From NCBI RefSeq assembly GCF_900240245.1, contig NZ_OESQ01000001.1:2783905-2847904 (forward strand): DNA of 64,000 nt. The letters are read 5' to 3'. Origin of the DNA: Lachnoclostridium edouardi. GTDB taxonomy: Bacteria > Bacillota > Clostridia > Lachnospirales > Lachnospiraceae. Below are positions 26,344 through 36,597 of this stretch, piece by piece (the first letter of the stretch is position 1; the number at the start of each line of letters is the position of its first letter). The translations under genes were made by a program, and so were the position numbers. The notes below the pieces were generated by a model. That model saw only the letters and a program-made list of their open reading frames with translations. It was not told the origin of the DNA and searched no databases.

Positions 26344-27484
26344 AGCAGGGATTTTTATATTTGCAGCAGCAGTTATTCTGTCTGCAGTTTATAAAACAGG
26401 GTTGGATAACAGAATAAAGAAAAATGCAGACGCAGAAGAGATTGCAGATATCAGCATTTTGATCTCCACAGGCGGGGACCATTTAAGAGAAGAATATGTG
26501 TCCAGGGAGATAGAAGCTTTTCAGGCTGAGCATGAAAGATACAGGGTGCAGGTTACTTTTGTAGAGTCAGATACCCTGGCCTTTTTAAAGCTTTTGTATT
26601 CCAATGGGGAGCAGGTTTATGATATTGTCAGCTTAGGAGGAGAGTCTGTAGTCTCCGCTGCAGAACAAAAGCTGGTTTATCCGTTAGACCAGTTTGTATT
26701 AAGAGATTACGGGCTTTCATGGCTGAATCAAATTCCGCCAATGTTTATGGAAAATACTTCCTTCAGAGGAAAATTGTATGCGCTTCCCTATGTAAAAAGC
26801 AGGCTGTATTACTACACCAGAAAAGAGGAGGCTTTGCCGGAAGCCATTACTATTTGGGAGGTTATGAACCGGTCATCGGAAAATAATGTAACCGGGATTC
26901 CTATTAACGTGGTGCTGAAGGACATGATGCTGTCCAGGCCTGCCGGACACTGGGAAGCAGATCACAGCCAGATTCCCTACGAGGTAAATACCAGGTTTAA
27001 GGAGGAGCTGCTAAACAGTTTGAAAACAAGAGACAGCAGCAGTATTCTTTTCGCAGAAAGCTATGATAAGGAAATAGAAGAATTCCTGCAGGGAGTAACA
27101 GACAGCCTGGTGTTAGACGAGTATTATGAGGACAGGCTAGAGAGTGCAGACCACCTGAAAAAAAGCAGGCTGTATATAAATAACTCTGCCTCCTGGAGCC
27201 TTCAGGGCGGCAATTTATTTCTGGTAAATAGAGGATCGTCCCACGATTATGAAGACGGGTGGCAGGTGATCCGGTATTTATGCGATAAAAATGCAGGAAA
27301 ACAGAAAGAAGAAGAGGAAAAAAACGGGGAGCCGATTTATTACAGAAAAATCAGTTCCAGATATAACACAAAGGTACAGCTGATTACAGACAGAATGATT
27401 TCTGAATTTCTCCATGGGAGCCAGACAGCAGAAGAGCTTTTGCTGGATCTGCAGGCTCAGATTGAAAATATTCAGAGTCAGTAA
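26321..27484 (+). CDS. Membrane-anchored solute-binding-protein-like protein, possible sensor partner
   Basis: A 387-residue protein with one N-terminal hydrophobic helix (about 5-25) but no lipobox Cys. A family-1-like binding fold follows: DISILISTGGDHLREEYVSREIEAFQAEHERY, YDIVSLGGESVV, LYALPYVKSRLYYYTR, and a C-terminal SEFLHGSQTAEELLLDLQAQIENI. That last segment is the usual end of sugar-binding proteins. It overlaps the kinase stop by about 23 bp and precedes the regulator. By analogy with XylFII-LytS-YesN systems I infer that it presents ligand to the kinase. The start could also be ATG at 26309. Confidence 0.75.
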   Translation: MKKKTIIKAGIFIFAAAVILSAVYKTGLDNRIKKNADAEEIADISILISTGGDHLREEYVSREIEAFQAEHERYRVQVTFVESDTLAFLKLLYSNGEQVYDIVSLGGESVVSAAEQKLVYPLDQFVLRDYGLSWLNQIPPMFMENTSFRGKLYALPYVKSRLYYYTRKEEALPEAITIWEVMNRSSENNVTGIPINVVLKDMMLSRPAGHWEADHSQIPYEVNTRFKEELLNSLKTRDSSSILFAESYDKEIEEFLQGVTDSLVLDEYYEDRLESADHLKKSRLYINNSASWSLQGGNLFLVNRGSSHDYEDGWQVIRYLCDKNAGKQKEEEEKNGEPIYYRKISSRYNTKVQLITDRMISEFLHGSQTAEELLLDLQAQIENIQSQ

Positions 27485-27505
27485 GGACAGAGATAGGAGA
27501 TTTGC

Positions 27506-28270
27506 ATGTATCAGGTTTATATTGTAGATGACGCAGTTCTTACCAGAAAAGCGCTTGTGATGACAGTGCCCTGGGAGCAATGGGACTGCGTGGTAGTAGG
27601 ATCGGCGGACGACGGGGAAAAGGCGTTTGAGGAGATTGTAAAGCTGTCCCCTGATATTGTTATTACAGATATCCGCATGGTGCGCATGAGCGGTCTGGAG
27701 ATGATTGAAAAGTGCAGAGAAGCAAATATAAAGGTGCAGTTTATTATTATTTCCGGGTACAATGAATTTGAATATGCCAAAAAAGCTATGAAAATGGAGG
27801 TGCTGGATTATATTTTAAAGCCTATTGACGACCAGGAGCTTTATCAGGCTATTTTAAGGGCCATACACAGGCTGGAGGAGCAAAATGTAAAGAAAAGCGG
27901 ACATTTGGAGGGGGAAAGCCGCCAGCCTCTTATTGATTATGATGAAAATAACTTAAACGCCTATTTAAGGCAGGCTTTAAAATATGTAAGGGAAAATTAC
28001 AGCTCTGATTTATCAGTGCGCTCAGTGGCAGGGTATTTAAATATCAGCGAAAGCTATCTGGCAAAATTGTTTAAAACAGAGATTAATATTACGTTTCTGG
28101 AATATCTTACAAGAGTAAGGCTGAGGAAATCCATGGAGCTTATGAAGGATAAAAACATGCCTATTTATGAGATTGCTCAAAGAGTGGGGTATAAGGATTA
28201 CAGGTATTTCAGCGGAACATTTAAAAAGTATATAGGAATTGGGCCGAAAGAGTATCAGATGAGAACTTAA
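27506..28270 (+). CDS. YesN-type response regulator with AraC DNA-binding domain
   Basis: A 254-residue regulator. The receiver domain (1-120) has acidic pocket Asp8-Asp9, phosphoacceptor Asp55 in ITDIRM, and a conserved Lys in ILKPID. The C-terminal AraC helix-turn-helix pair (about 155-250) has LSVRSVAGYLNISESYLAKLFK and IYEIAQRVGYKDYRYFSGTFKKYIGIGPKEY. It is the partner of the YesM-type kinase and probably activates the adjacent importer operon. Confidence 0.93.
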   Translation: MYQVYIVDDAVLTRKALVMTVPWEQWDCVVVGSADDGEKAFEEIVKLSPDIVITDIRMVRMSGLEMIEKCREANIKVQFIIISGYNEFEYAKKAMKMEVLDYILKPIDDQELYQAILRAIHRLEEQNVKKSGHLEGESRQPLIDYDENNLNAYLRQALKYVRENYSSDLSVRSVAGYLNISESYLAKLFKTEINITFLEYLTRVRLRKSMELMKDKNMPIYEIAQRVGYKDYRYFSGTFKKYIGIGPKEYQMRT

Positions 28271-28326
28271 ATCGAAGAACACTTGCATTGGAGACTGGAT
28301 TTGGATTTTTAGGAGAGGTGATAGAC

Positions 28327-29013
28327 TTGGAAGAATGGGTGCTTGTAGAATTAGGATATTTAGGGAGAATTGTGCTGGCAGGCATTTGCGGAGGCGTAAT
28401 TGGATACGAAAGGCAGAGCAAAAGAAAAATTGCAGGTTTAAGGACCCATGTGATTGTAGCCGTGTCTTCTGCTTTAATGATTATTCTTTCTAAATATGGG
28501 TTCCAGGATGTGCTGGATGAATATGTGAAGCTGGACCCTTCCAGGGTGGCTTCAGGAATTGTAACAGCCATTGGATTTTTAGGCTCAGGTATGATATTTT
28601 TCAGAAATAACAGCGTCAGCGGTTTAACTACGTCGGCAGGAGTGTGGGCTACAGTAGGAGTGGGGATGGCAGTGGGAGCAGGAATGTATGCAGTAGGAGT
28701 GGCAACTACAATTATTGTGCTTTTGGTGGAACTGTTTCTGGGCAGAAAAGGAGTGCTTTCAGGAAAGGGAAAAGAGCTTAGAGATATTGTAGCTGAATGT
28801 AAACAGGAAGATGAAAGGCCTGGAAGGGCTTTGGCAGATCTGCGCAAGGCTGTGGAGGAATGCGGAGGAAAAATTACACGGATTACAGTAAAGAAAAAAG
28901 AAGACGGAATTATGAAGGTATACATGCAGGCGGAGACAGAGGACAACTGGGATGCAGCCAGCTTTACAGCCGCGGCTGTTTCCAGAACAGAGATTATAAA
29001 AATTACTGTGTAA
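28327..29013 (+). CDS. MgtC/SapB family membrane protein
   Basis: A 228-residue protein with four or five N-terminal membrane helices and the family signatures GGVIGYERQSKRKIAGLRTH, VASGIVTAIGFLGSGMIF and LTTSAGVWATVGVGMAVGAG. A soluble ACT-like C-terminal domain follows (about 170-228). MgtC proteins act in magnesium homeostasis or inhibit the F-type ATP synthase; the precise role is untested here. The start is TTG at 28327 behind AGGAGAGGTG, in preference to a TTG at 28288 without a ribosome site. Confidence 0.88.
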   Translation: MEEWVLVELGYLGRIVLAGICGGVIGYERQSKRKIAGLRTHVIVAVSSALMIILSKYGFQDVLDEYVKLDPSRVASGIVTAIGFLGSGMIFFRNNSVSGLTTSAGVWATVGVGMAVGAGMYAVGVATTIIVLLVELFLGRKGVLSGKGKELRDIVAECKQEDERPGRALADLRKAVEECGGKITRITVKKKEDGIMKVYMQAETEDNWDAASFTAAAVSRTEIIKITV

Positions 29014-29125
29014 TTGTTATAAGGCCTTACCTGGCCCTCCTATTTGCTTGACAAAAGGCAGAAAATGTGAGACAACAGAACACAGCGAAACATAAAGATA
29101 AAAGCTGCAGGAGGACGCTGTAACT

Positions 29126-29635
29126 GTGAAAACTCAAAACATTGCAAAATACGGGATGTTAATTGCCCTTGCGTTTATTTTCAGCTATATAGAAGCTATG
29201 ATTCCAGTGCCTATGCCGGCGCCGGGGATGAAGCTGGGCCTGGCCAATTTAGTGTCGGTAGTGGGACTTTATACAGTAGGCGTCTTAGGCACCATGGGTG
29301 TGGCTCTTATCCGCATTGTGCTGGTAGGCTTTACCTTTGGAAATGCATTCAGTATGTGGTATGGACTGGCGGGAGGCATAACTAGTTTGGTATTAATGCT
29401 TCTGTGTAAACGGACTGGATGGTTCAGTATTTTAGGGGTCAGCGTTGTGGGAGGCATTGGACATAATTTAGGGCAGCTGCTCTTTGCATCCTGGACCTTG
29501 AACCAAAAAGATATTATGTATTATTTTCCAGTACTTGCCATAGGAGGCCTGGCGGCGGGAGCTGTAATAGGAATTCTGGGAGGCCTGGTAACTGAGAGAA
29601 TAAAAAAGGGAATTGGCAGGTTAAAAAAATCTTGA
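29126..29635 (+). CDS. Gx transporter family / heptaprenyl diphosphate synthase component I-like membrane protein
   Basis: A 169-residue hydrophobic protein with about five helices and the pattern MLIALAFIFSYIEAMIP....PGMKLGLANLV of the Hpre_diP_synt_I family. The family looks like an ECF-type S component, and the enzymatic name is historical. The start is GTG at 29126 with AGGAGG upstream. The stop codon overlaps the -35 box of the trp promoter. Confidence 0.85.
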   Translation: MKTQNIAKYGMLIALAFIFSYIEAMIPVPMPAPGMKLGLANLVSVVGLYTVGVLGTMGVALIRIVLVGFTFGNAFSMWYGLAGGITSLVLMLLCKRTGWFSILGVSVVGGIGHNLGQLLFASWTLNQKDIMYYFPVLAIGGLAAGAVIGILGGLVTERIKKGIGRLKKS

Positions 29636-29660
29636 CAACAGAAAAAACAGGTGGTATACT
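29632..29660 (+). promoter_or_regulatory. trp operon promoter
   Basis: A consensus TTGACA (29632-29637), a 17-bp spacer and TATACT (29655-29660). The -35 overlaps the TGA stop of the upstream gene. Transcription would start near 29667 and enter the T-box leader. Confidence 0.88.
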
Positions 29661-29667
29661 GTGAAAA

Positions 29668-29988
29668 AATTTAAGATTGTAAACCGTTGAAGTGGAGATA
29701 AAAACAGATGTGCACTTACAGAGAGTGAGGGAAGGTGAAAGCCTCATAGAACGCAGTTTGTTAAATGGACCACTGAGGGCATAGTCAAAAGTTTCTTGGG
29801 AAGCCTAGTATTCTATGACGTGTTGGCATACGTTAGTTGCCGGGAATATGTTAGTATTTCGCAGAGAGTGTGAGTTGTTCACAAAACCAGGTGGCACCGC
29901 GGGCAGTGTATATTTATTTCCATCAGTGATAAATATAAAAGGCTCGTCCTTGGCAGAAGTTTATTCTGTCATGGGCGGGCCTTTTTTT
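29668..29988 (+). ncRNA. Tryptophan T-box riboswitch with terminator
   Basis: Leader RNA that reads uncharged tRNA-Trp and controls trpE onward. Visible parts are the stem I landmarks (CAGAGAG and GGTGAAAGCC), specifier TGG at 29766-29768 followed by ACC, a stem III with CGTTA, and the T-box AGGTGGCACCGCGG at 29889-29902. The terminator hairpin (about 29939-29982, AGGCTCG...CGGGCCT) ends in a run of seven T. The TGG specifier and the downstream trp genes agree. Secondary structure was judged by eye, not folded. Confidence 0.93.
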
Positions 29989-30054
29989 ATTGTTTCATAG
30001 GAAATTGCGTCCCATGAAACAATAAAGCTCCGGCGCCAGCGTGCGCTTTGGCGC
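29986..30054. repeat. Two extra hairpins between T-box terminator and trpE
   Basis: TTTATTGTTTCAT (29986-29998) is perfectly complementary to ATGAAACAATAAA (30014-30026). GCGCCA (30034-30039) pairs with TGGCGC (30049-30054), followed shortly by TTTTT. They are not part of a standard T-box. They could stabilise or further attenuate the mRNA, or be a dispersed palindromic repeat. Confidence 0.6.
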
Positions 30055-30096
30055 ATACTTTTTCTGCGTAGGAAATTCAGAAAGGAGACATCAGTT

Positions 30097-31578
30097 ATGG
30101 CAATTTACAGACCATCAGAAGAAGAGTACAAAAAGTTATCTTCAGACAGCAGCTTTAAAGTGATTCCTGTCAGCAGGGAGATTTTCTCAGACATCAGAAC
30201 TCCCCTGGAGGTGCTTAGAATATTAAAGCAGGTCAGCAATCACTGTTACATTCTGGAAAGCATAGAGGATTCTGAAAAATGGGGCAGATATACATTTTTA
30301 GGGTATGACCCTAAATTGGAGCTGGTATGTGAAAACGGAAAAATAAGAATTACCTCCGCCGCTGTTATGGAGGCGGAGACAAAAAATCCAAGAGAATATA
30401 TTGAGAAGGTGCTGGAGGAATACAAAAGCCCCAGGCTCCCCTATCTTCCCACATTTACAGGCGGTCTGGTGGGGTACTTTTCCTATGATTATATAAAATA
30501 CGGCGAGCCTTCCTTAGGATTTTTAGGGGAAGATCAGGAACATTTTAAAGATATAGACTTAATGTTGTTTGACAAGGTAATAGCTTTTGATAACTTCAGG
30601 CAGAAGATGATTTTAATTGTAAACGCTAAAATTTCAGAAGGTCAGGCAGGATACAAGAATGCAGTGATGGAGTTAGACCATATGGCTCATATGTTAAAAA
30701 GCATGGAGCCAGGCATATGTCCTCCTGGAAAAATGAAAACTCAGATCAAGCCTTTATTTGAAAAAGAGGAGTACTGTCAAATGGTGGAAAAGGCAAAAAA
30801 ATATATTTATGAGGGAGATATTTTCCAGGTAGTGTTGTCCAACAGGCTGGAGGCTGAATTTGAAGGCAGCCTGATGAATACATACAGAGTGTTAAGAACA
30901 ACCAACCCGTCCCCCTATATGTTTTACTTTTCCAGCCATGATATAGAGCTGGCAGGGGCTTCCCCGGAAACCCTGGTAAAAGTGGAAAATGGAACAGTTC
31001 ATACATTCCCTTTAGCAGGCACAAGGCCCAGAGGCAAAACAGAGGAGGAGGACCAAAGGCTGGAAAAGGAGCTTTTGGCAGATGAAAAGGAGTTGGCAGA
31101 GCATAATATGCTGGTGGACTTAGGGAGAAATGATCTTGGAAAAATCAGCAGATTCGGCACTGTAAAGGTGGAATCCTACATGAGCATTCAAAAGTTTTCC
31201 CATGTTATGCACATTGGGTCCACTGTTCAGGGAGAGCTGGAAAAAGGAAAAACAGCTTTAGACGCAGTGGAAGCAGTGCTGCCTGCGGGAACTTTATCAG
31301 GGGCGCCGAAAATCAGAGCCTGCCAGATTATAGAGGAGCTGGAAAATAATAAAAGAGGGGTGTACGGTGGAGCCGTTGGATATTTAGACTTTACGGGAAA
31401 TATGGATTTGTGTATCGCCATTCGCCTGGCCTATAAAAAGAAGGGAAAGGTTTATGTCAGATCAGGAGCAGGAATTGTGGCTGACAGCGTGGCAGAAAAA
31501 GAATTTGAGGAGTGTATGAACAAGGCCAAGGCTGTGCTGAACGCTTTAAAAACAGCAGAGGAGGGAGGAGAATTATGA
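30097..31578 (+). CDS. trpE: Anthranilate synthase component I
   Basis: Converts chorismate and ammonia to anthranilate. The 493-residue protein has an N-terminal regulatory domain with the feedback-site segment [19 protein letters not shown]. The chorismate-binding domain is seen as [61 protein letters not shown] and [19 protein letters not shown] precedes the ATG. It is the first gene after the T-box leader and overlaps trpG by ATGA. Confidence 0.97.
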   Translation: MAIYRPSEEEYKKLSSDSSFKVIPVSREIFSDIRTPLEVLRILKQVSNHCYILESIEDSEKWGRYTFLGYDPKLELVCENGKIRITSAAVMEAETKNPREYIEKVLEEYKSPRLPYLPTFTGGLVGYFSYDYIKYGEPSLGFLGEDQEHFKDIDLMLFDKVIAFDNFRQKMILIVNAKISEGQAGYKNAVMELDHMAHMLKSMEPGICPPGKMKTQIKPLFEKEEYCQMVEKAKKYIYEGDIFQVVLSNRLEAEFEGSLMNTYRVLRTTNPSPYMFYFSSHDIELAGASPETLVKVENGTVHTFPLAGTRPRGKTEEEDQRLEKELLADEKELAEHNMLVDLGRNDLGKISRFGTVKVESYMSIQKFSHVMHIGSTVQGELEKGKTALDAVEAVLPAGTLSGAPKIRACQIIEELENNKRGVYGGAVGYLDFTGNMDLCIAIRLAYKKKGKVYVRSGAGIVADSVAEKEFEECMNKAKAVLNALKTAEEGGEL

Positions 31579-32147
31579 TACTTTTAATAGATAATTACGA
31601 CAGCTTTTCCTACAATTTATATCAGCTGGCAGGCAGCTTGTACGGAGAAATCAAAGTAATCCGAAATGATGAAATGACAGTGGAGGAAATTAAAAGCCTG
31701 GCGCCAGAAGGTATTATATTATCTCCGGGCCCTGGAAGGCCCTCTGAGGCAGGGTGCTGTCAGCAGGTAGTGAAGGAGCTGGGAGGAAAAATCCCTATTT
31801 TAGGAGTGTGCTTAGGTCACCAGGCTATTTGCCAGGCATACGGAGGGAAAATTACTTATGCCAAACAGCTGATGCACGGAAAACAATCTGTGGTAAAGGG
31901 GCAGGGAAGACTTTTTTTAGGACTGTCGGATTCCTTTCCGGTTGCCAGATACCACTCTTTAGCGGCTGAGGAGGAAAGCCTTCCAAAAGAGCTGATTATT
32001 TCGGCCAGAACAGAGGACGGAGAAGTTATGGCAGTGGAGCACAAGGAATATGCTGTATATGGATTGCAGTTCCATCCGGAATCTATTTTAACCCCAGATG
32101 GAAAAAAGATAATAGAAAATTTTCTGGAGGTAGTAAGAAATGATTAA
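31575..32147 (+). CDS. trpG: Anthranilate synthase component II (glutamine amidotransferase)
   Basis: Supplies ammonia from glutamine to TrpE. The 190-residue class I amidotransferase has [11 protein letters not shown], an oxyanion [11 protein letters not shown], nucleophile Cys79 in GVCLGHQAI, and the C-terminal catalytic His in LQFHPESI. The start at 31575 overlaps the trpE stop (ATGA) behind GGAGGAG. A longer upstream frame lies inside trpE and is rejected. It is not fused to trpD here. Confidence 0.97.
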   Translation: MILLIDNYDSFSYNLYQLAGSLYGEIKVIRNDEMTVEEIKSLAPEGIILSPGPGRPSEAGCCQQVVKELGGKIPILGVCLGHQAICQAYGGKITYAKQLMHGKQSVVKGQGRLFLGLSDSFPVARYHSLAAEEESLPKELIISARTEDGEVMAVEHKEYAVYGLQFHPESILTPDGKKIIENFLEVVRND

Positions 32148-33153
32148 AGAAGCAATTATGAAATTGGCAAGGGGCGAAGATTTATCATATGAAGCGGCAG
32201 AAATGGTAATGGATGAAATTATGGGAGGAAAGGCCACTCCTGTGCAGATGAGCGCGTTTTTAGTAGCTATGAGCATGAAGGGGGAAACTATTGATGAGAT
32301 TACAGCCTGCGCGGCAGGAATGAGAAAGCACTGTATCCGCCTTCTACACCATATGGATGTGCTGGAGATTGTAGGAACAGGAGGAGACGGGGCTAATTCC
32401 TTTAATATTTCTACTGTATCCTCCCTGGTAATTTCTGCGGCAGGCGTGCCGGTGGCAAAGCACGGCAACAGAGCCGCCTCCAGCAAATGCGGGGCGGCGG
32501 ACGTATTAGAAGCTCTTGGGGTAAATATTACAGTGCCTCCGGAAAAAAGCACTGAAATATTAAATGAAATTGGAATTTGCTTCTTATTTGCCCAAAACTA
32601 CCATATTTCCATGAAATATGTGGCGCCTGTGAGAAGAGAGCTTAGCATCAGAACTATTTTTAATATTTTAGGCCCTTTGGCAAATCCGGCGGGAGCAAAT
32701 ATGGAGCTGCTGGGAGTATATGATGAAAGCCTGGTTAAACCTTTGGCAGAGGTGTTAAAAAACCTGGGAGTGAATAATGCAATGGTTGTATACGGGCAGG
32801 ACAGATTAGATGAGATTTCTATAAGCGCTCCGACTTCTGTGTGCGAGATCAGGGACGGAGCTATGAAATCCTACGTTTTACTTCCAGAGGAATTTGGCAT
32901 GAGCCGCTGTTCTAAAGAGGAGCTGGAAGGCGGAACTCCAGAGGAAAACGCGGTGATTGCTCTTAATATTTTAAAGGGAGAAAAAGGGCCTAAAAGAGAT
33001 GCGGTGCTGTTAAATTCCGGAGCAGCTTTATATATTGCGAAAAGGGCGGCTTCAATAGAAGAAGGAATAAACATTGCCAGAGAAATTATTGATTCCGGAG
33101 CGGCTTTAAAACAGCTGGAAAAATTTATACAGCTTTCTAATGAAAAGCAATAA
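32140..33153 (+). CDS. trpD: Anthranilate phosphoribosyltransferase
   Basis: Adds phosphoribosyl to anthranilate. The 337-residue protein has the family motifs [14 protein letters not shown] (PRPP binding), [21 protein letters not shown], and [14 protein letters not shown]. It overlaps the trpG end by eight bases, with GGAGG shortly upstream. Length and motif order are normal. Confidence 0.96.
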   Translation: MIKEAIMKLARGEDLSYEAAEMVMDEIMGGKATPVQMSAFLVAMSMKGETIDEITACAAGMRKHCIRLLHHMDVLEIVGTGGDGANSFNISTVSSLVISAAGVPVAKHGNRAASSKCGAADVLEALGVNITVPPEKSTEILNEIGICFLFAQNYHISMKYVAPVRRELSIRTIFNILGPLANPAGANMELLGVYDESLVKPLAEVLKNLGVNNAMVVYGQDRLDEISISAPTSVCEIRDGAMKSYVLLPEEFGMSRCSKEELEGGTPEENAVIALNILKGEKGPKRDAVLLNSGAALYIAKRAASIEEGINIAREIIDSGAALKQLEKFIQLSNEKQ

Positions 33154-33165
33154 AGGAGGCGCCCT

Positions 33166-33957
33166 ATGATATTAGATGAAATCGCCGCATATGCCAGATA
33201 CAGGGTGGAGAATAGAAAAAGGGAGGTTTCCCTGGAAGAAGTAAAAATAAAAGGGCTGGAGCTTGCCGGACAGGAGGGGAAAAAAACATTTCCTTTTGAA
33301 AAGGCTTTAAAAAATCCGGGGCTTTCTTTTATCTGCGAGGTAAAAAAAGCCTCCCCCTCTAAAGGTCTGATCGTACAGGAATTTCCTTATCTGGAAATCG
33401 CCAAAGCTTATGAACGGGCAGGGGCGGCGGCCATATCTGTGCTGACAGAGCCTAAGTATTTTCTGGGAGACGATAAATATTTAAAGGAGATTGCAGCCAC
33501 AGTAAAAATCCCTGTGCTGCGAAAAGACTTTGTAGTAGATGAATACCAAATATATGAGGCCAAGGTTTTGGGGGCGTCGGCAGTGCTTCTGATCTGCGCT
33601 ATTTTAGATAAAGAAACCTTATTAAAATATAAAACCATTGCGGACACATTAGGACTTTCTGCTTTAGTGGAGGCTCACACAGAGGAAGAAATAGAAACAG
33701 CTTTAAGTATAGGAGCCAGAATCATAGGCGTAAATAACAGAAATTTAAAAACCTTCCAGGTGGACAACAGCCTTAGCCTTCACCTTAGAAAAATGATACC
33801 CGACCATTTGTGTTATGTTTCAGAAAGCGGAGTTAGGGGAAGAGAAGATGTAATAGCGGCTGAAAAAGCAGGGGCAGACGGAATTTTAGTGGGAGAGGCG
33901 TTAATGAGAAGCAGAAATAAGGAAGAGATGTTAGCTAAGCTGCAGGGAAGAAATTAA
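33166..33957 (+). CDS. trpC: Indole-3-glycerol-phosphate synthase
   Basis: Closes the indole ring from carboxyphenylaminodeoxyribulose phosphate. The 263-residue TIM barrel has FICEVKKASPSKG (catalytic Glu and Lys), ISVLTEPKYFLG, VLRKDFVVDEYQIYEAK, LVEAHTEEE, IGVNNRNLKTF and VSESGVRG ... GILVGEALM. AAAGGAGG precedes the ATG by a short gap. Standard length, standalone (not fused to trpF). Confidence 0.97.
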   Translation: MILDEIAAYARYRVENRKREVSLEEVKIKGLELAGQEGKKTFPFEKALKNPGLSFICEVKKASPSKGLIVQEFPYLEIAKAYERAGAAAISVLTEPKYFLGDDKYLKEIAATVKIPVLRKDFVVDEYQIYEAKVLGASAVLLICAILDKETLLKYKTIADTLGLSALVEAHTEEEIETALSIGARIIGVNNRNLKTFQVDNSLSLHLRKMIPDHLCYVSESGVRGREDVIAAEKAGADGILVGEALMRSRNKEEMLAKLQGRN

Positions 33958-33977
33958 CAAAAGGAGGCTGCAAAGCT

Positions 33978-34631
33978 ATGGAAAAGCCACAGCATGTAAA
34001 GGTGAAAATCTGCGGCCTTACCAGGATGGAGGACATTAAGGCAGTCAATGAATATTGTCCTGATTTTATTGGTTTTGTATTTGCTAAGTCCAGCCGGCGG
34101 TATGTAAATCCAGAACAGGCAGGTCTCCTTGCCCTTCAGGCGAGAAAGGAAATCTGCAGGGTGGGAGTTTTTGTAAATTCTCCGGAAAAGCAGATTTTAG
34201 ATCTGGTAAAAAAAGGAGTAATTCAAATCATCCAGCTTCACGGGGATGAGGATGAAAATTACATAGCCAGGCTGAGGGAAAATCTAAAAAGCTGCGGCCA
34301 GGCGGGAGAAGAAGCGAAAATCATAAAAGCCTTTTCTGTGAAAAATCAGGATGATATAAAGACAGCAGGCCTAAGTAAGGCAGATTATGCGCTGTTTGAC
34401 AACGGCTCTGGAGGAACAGGAAAAATGTTTAACTGGTCCTTTTTAAAAGAAATAAAAAAGCCTTATTTTCTGGCAGGAGGAATCAGTCTGGACAATATAA
34501 AAGAGGCTTTAAACCTGGGAGAAGAAACAGGCTGTCCTCCCTTTGCCTTAGATATCAGCAGCGGGGCAGAGACAGAGGGCGTAAAAGACAGAAATAAAAT
34601 AGAGAAGATAATTAGGAGGATTAGAGAATGA
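33978..34631 (+). CDS. trpF: Phosphoribosylanthranilate isomerase
   Basis: Amadori isomerase of the pathway. The 217-residue TIM barrel has [11 protein letters not shown] (catalytic Cys), [48 protein letters not shown] (catalytic Asp) and [11 protein letters not shown], ending [18 protein letters not shown] lies upstream of the ATG. The stop overlaps the trpB start as ATGA. Confidence 0.95.
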   Translation: MEKPQHVKVKICGLTRMEDIKAVNEYCPDFIGFVFAKSSRRYVNPEQAGLLALQARKEICRVGVFVNSPEKQILDLVKKGVIQIIQLHGDEDENYIARLRENLKSCGQAGEEAKIIKAFSVKNQDDIKTAGLSKADYALFDNGSGGTGKMFNWSFLKEIKKPYFLAGGISLDNIKEALNLGEETGCPPFALDISSGAETEGVKDRNKIEKIIRRIRE

Positions 34632-35812
34632 AAAAAGGCAGATACGGCATTCACGGAGGACAATATATTCCGGAAACGCTGATGAATGAAATCATTAAGC
34701 TGGAGGAGGCTTATGAGTATTACAAAAATGATCCGGAGTTTAATCAGGAACTGGATTTTCTCCTGAAGGAGTATGCAGGGCGGCCGTCTCTTTTGTACTA
34801 TGCGGAAAAAATGACAAAGGACCTGGGCGGGGCTAAAATATATTTAAAAAGAGAAGACTTAAATCACACCGGCTCCCACAAAATCAACAATGTGTTAGGA
34901 CAGGTGCTGCTGGCGAAGAAAATGGGAAAAACCAGAATTATAGCTGAGACGGGAGCTGGACAGCACGGGGTAGCCACGGCTACAGCGGCTGCACTTTTAG
35001 ATATGGAATGTGAGATTTTTATGGGCAAGGAGGACACAGACAGGCAGGCATTAAATGTTTACCGTATGGAGCTTTTAGGGGCCAAGGTGCATCCCGTTGT
35101 CAGCGGAACTCAGACATTAAAGGATGCAGTAAATGAAACCATGAGAGAGTGGGCGTCCAGGGTTTACGATACCCACTATGTATTAGGGTCTGTAATGGGA
35201 CCTCACCCATTTCCCATGATTGTCAGAGATTTCCAAAGTATTATCAGCAAGGAAGCCAGGGAGCAGATTTTAGAGAAAGAGGGGAAGCTTCCTTCAGCAG
35301 TAGTGGCATGTGTTGGCGGCGGCAGCAACGCAATGGGCACATTCTATAATTTTATTCAGGATAAGGAAGTAAAGCTTATTGGCTGCGAGGCTGCGGGAAA
35401 GGGAATTCATACAGAGAAACATGCGGCCACCATTGCAAAAGGCCAGCTGGGAGTATTCCACGGAATGAAATCTTATTTCTGCCAGGACGACCACGGACAG
35501 ATTGCTCAGGTATATTCTATTTCAGCAGGGCTGGATTACCCGGGAATCGGGCCGGAGCACGCCTATCTTCACGATTGTAAAAGGGCTGAATATGTGCCGG
35601 TAACAGATGACGAGGCGGTGGAAGCTTTTGAATACCTGGCCAGAACAGAGGGAATTATCTGTGCCATTGAAAGCGCTCACGCTGTGGCTCATGTGAAAAA
35701 AATCGCCCCTAAAATGGGCAAGGATGAAATTATAATTGTATGCCTGTCAGGCAGAGGAGATAAAGACGTAGCGGCAATCGCGCGGTACAGAGGAGTGAAC
35801 ATATATGAGTAA
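34628..35812 (+). CDS. trpB: Tryptophan synthase beta chain
   Basis: PLP enzyme joining indole and serine. The 394-residue protein has [27 protein letters not shown] with PLP-binding Lys85, [12 protein letters not shown], the phosphate-binding GGGSNAMG and the C-terminal CLSGRGDKD. It belongs to the ordinary TrpB1 type that pairs with TrpA. It overlaps both neighbours, consistent with tight coupling. Confidence 0.97.
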   Translation: MKKGRYGIHGGQYIPETLMNEIIKLEEAYEYYKNDPEFNQELDFLLKEYAGRPSLLYYAEKMTKDLGGAKIYLKREDLNHTGSHKINNVLGQVLLAKKMGKTRIIAETGAGQHGVATATAAALLDMECEIFMGKEDTDRQALNVYRMELLGAKVHPVVSGTQTLKDAVNETMREWASRVYDTHYVLGSVMGPHPFPMIVRDFQSIISKEAREQILEKEGKLPSAVVACVGGGSNAMGTFYNFIQDKEVKLIGCEAAGKGIHTEKHAATIAKGQLGVFHGMKSYFCQDDHGQIAQVYSISAGLDYPGIGPEHAYLHDCKRAEYVPVTDDEAVEAFEYLARTEGIICAIESAHAVAHVKKIAPKMGKDEIIIVCLSGRGDKDVAAIARYRGVNIYE

Positions 35813-36590
35813 AATTCAAAACGCATTTAAAAATGGTAAAGCATTTATCGGATTTCTTACAGCAGGAGATCCTGATTTGGAAACTACAGAAAAGCTGATT
35901 CTTTCTATGGACAGAGGCGGCGCAGACTTAATTGAAATAGGAATCCCCTTTTCCGACCCCATTGCAGAGGGAGAGGTTATTCAGGAGGCTAATATTAGGG
36001 CCCTGGCGGCAGGGACCACTACAGATAAGGTATTTTCCATGGTGGAAAATGTAAGAAAAAAAATTCAGACGCCTATTGTGTTTCTCACATATTTAAATCC
36101 TGTGTTTTTCTACGGCTATGAAAGGTTTTTTAAACGGTGCCAGGAAGCTTTTGTAGACGGAATTATTATTCCTGATCTGCCATATGAGGAGAAGCAGGAG
36201 GTGTGTGAAATTGCAGAGGCCTATGGGGTAGACGTGATTTCTATGATCGCCCCCACCTCAGAAGAGAGAATACAGAGAATTACAAAAGATGCAAAGGGAT
36301 TTCTCTATGTAGTTTCCTCCATGGGAGTGACAGGGGTGCGGTCAGAAATAAATACAGATCTGTCCTCCATGGCCGCGGCTATCAGAAAGGCCTCCAATGT
36401 GCCGGCGGCAGTAGGCTTTGGCATCAGCACTCCAAAGCAGGCTGCAGACTTAGGAGTGGATTTTGACGGAGTAATTGTAGGAAGCGCCATTGTAAAGCTG
36501 ATCAGTCAATATGGAAGGGAGGCGGAGGAGCCTGTTTATGAATATGTGAAGAAAATGAAAGAGGCTACTTGTGTTCCTTCTGTGAAATAG
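35805..36590 (+). CDS. trpA: Tryptophan synthase alpha chain
   Basis: Cleaves indole-3-glycerol phosphate to feed indole to TrpB. The 261-residue barrel has [27 protein letters not shown] (catalytic Glu and Asp), [36 protein letters not shown] and AAVGFGIS...VIVGSAIV. It overlaps the trpB end by eight bases. Last gene of the operon; no T-tract terminator is obvious right after it. Confidence 0.97.
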   Translation: MSKIQNAFKNGKAFIGFLTAGDPDLETTEKLILSMDRGGADLIEIGIPFSDPIAEGEVIQEANIRALAAGTTTDKVFSMVENVRKKIQTPIVFLTYLNPVFFYGYERFFKRCQEAFVDGIIIPDLPYEEKQEVCEIAEAYGVDVISMIAPTSEERIQRITKDAKGFLYVVSSMGVTGVRSEINTDLSSMAAAIRKASNVPAAVGFGISTPKQAADLGVDFDGVIVGSAIVKLISQYGREAEEPVYEYVKKMKEATCVPSVK

Positions 36591-36597
36591 ATATAAT
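36569..36597 (+). promoter_or_regulatory. Likely galT promoter overlapping the trpA end
   Basis: TTGTGT (36569-36574), a 17-bp spacer and a perfect TATAAT (36592-36597). The -35 is inside trpA and the -10 is just after its stop, giving galT a start independent of tryptophan control. Confidence 0.6.

Noticed and set aside
28221..28946. 241-codon minus-strand open frame
   Set aside because: Antisense to the mgtC-like gene; Ser/Pro/Thr-rich translation typical of a shadow frame.
29815..30000. 61-codon open frame within the trp leader
   Set aside because: It lies inside the T-box RNA and terminator; not a gene or leader peptide.
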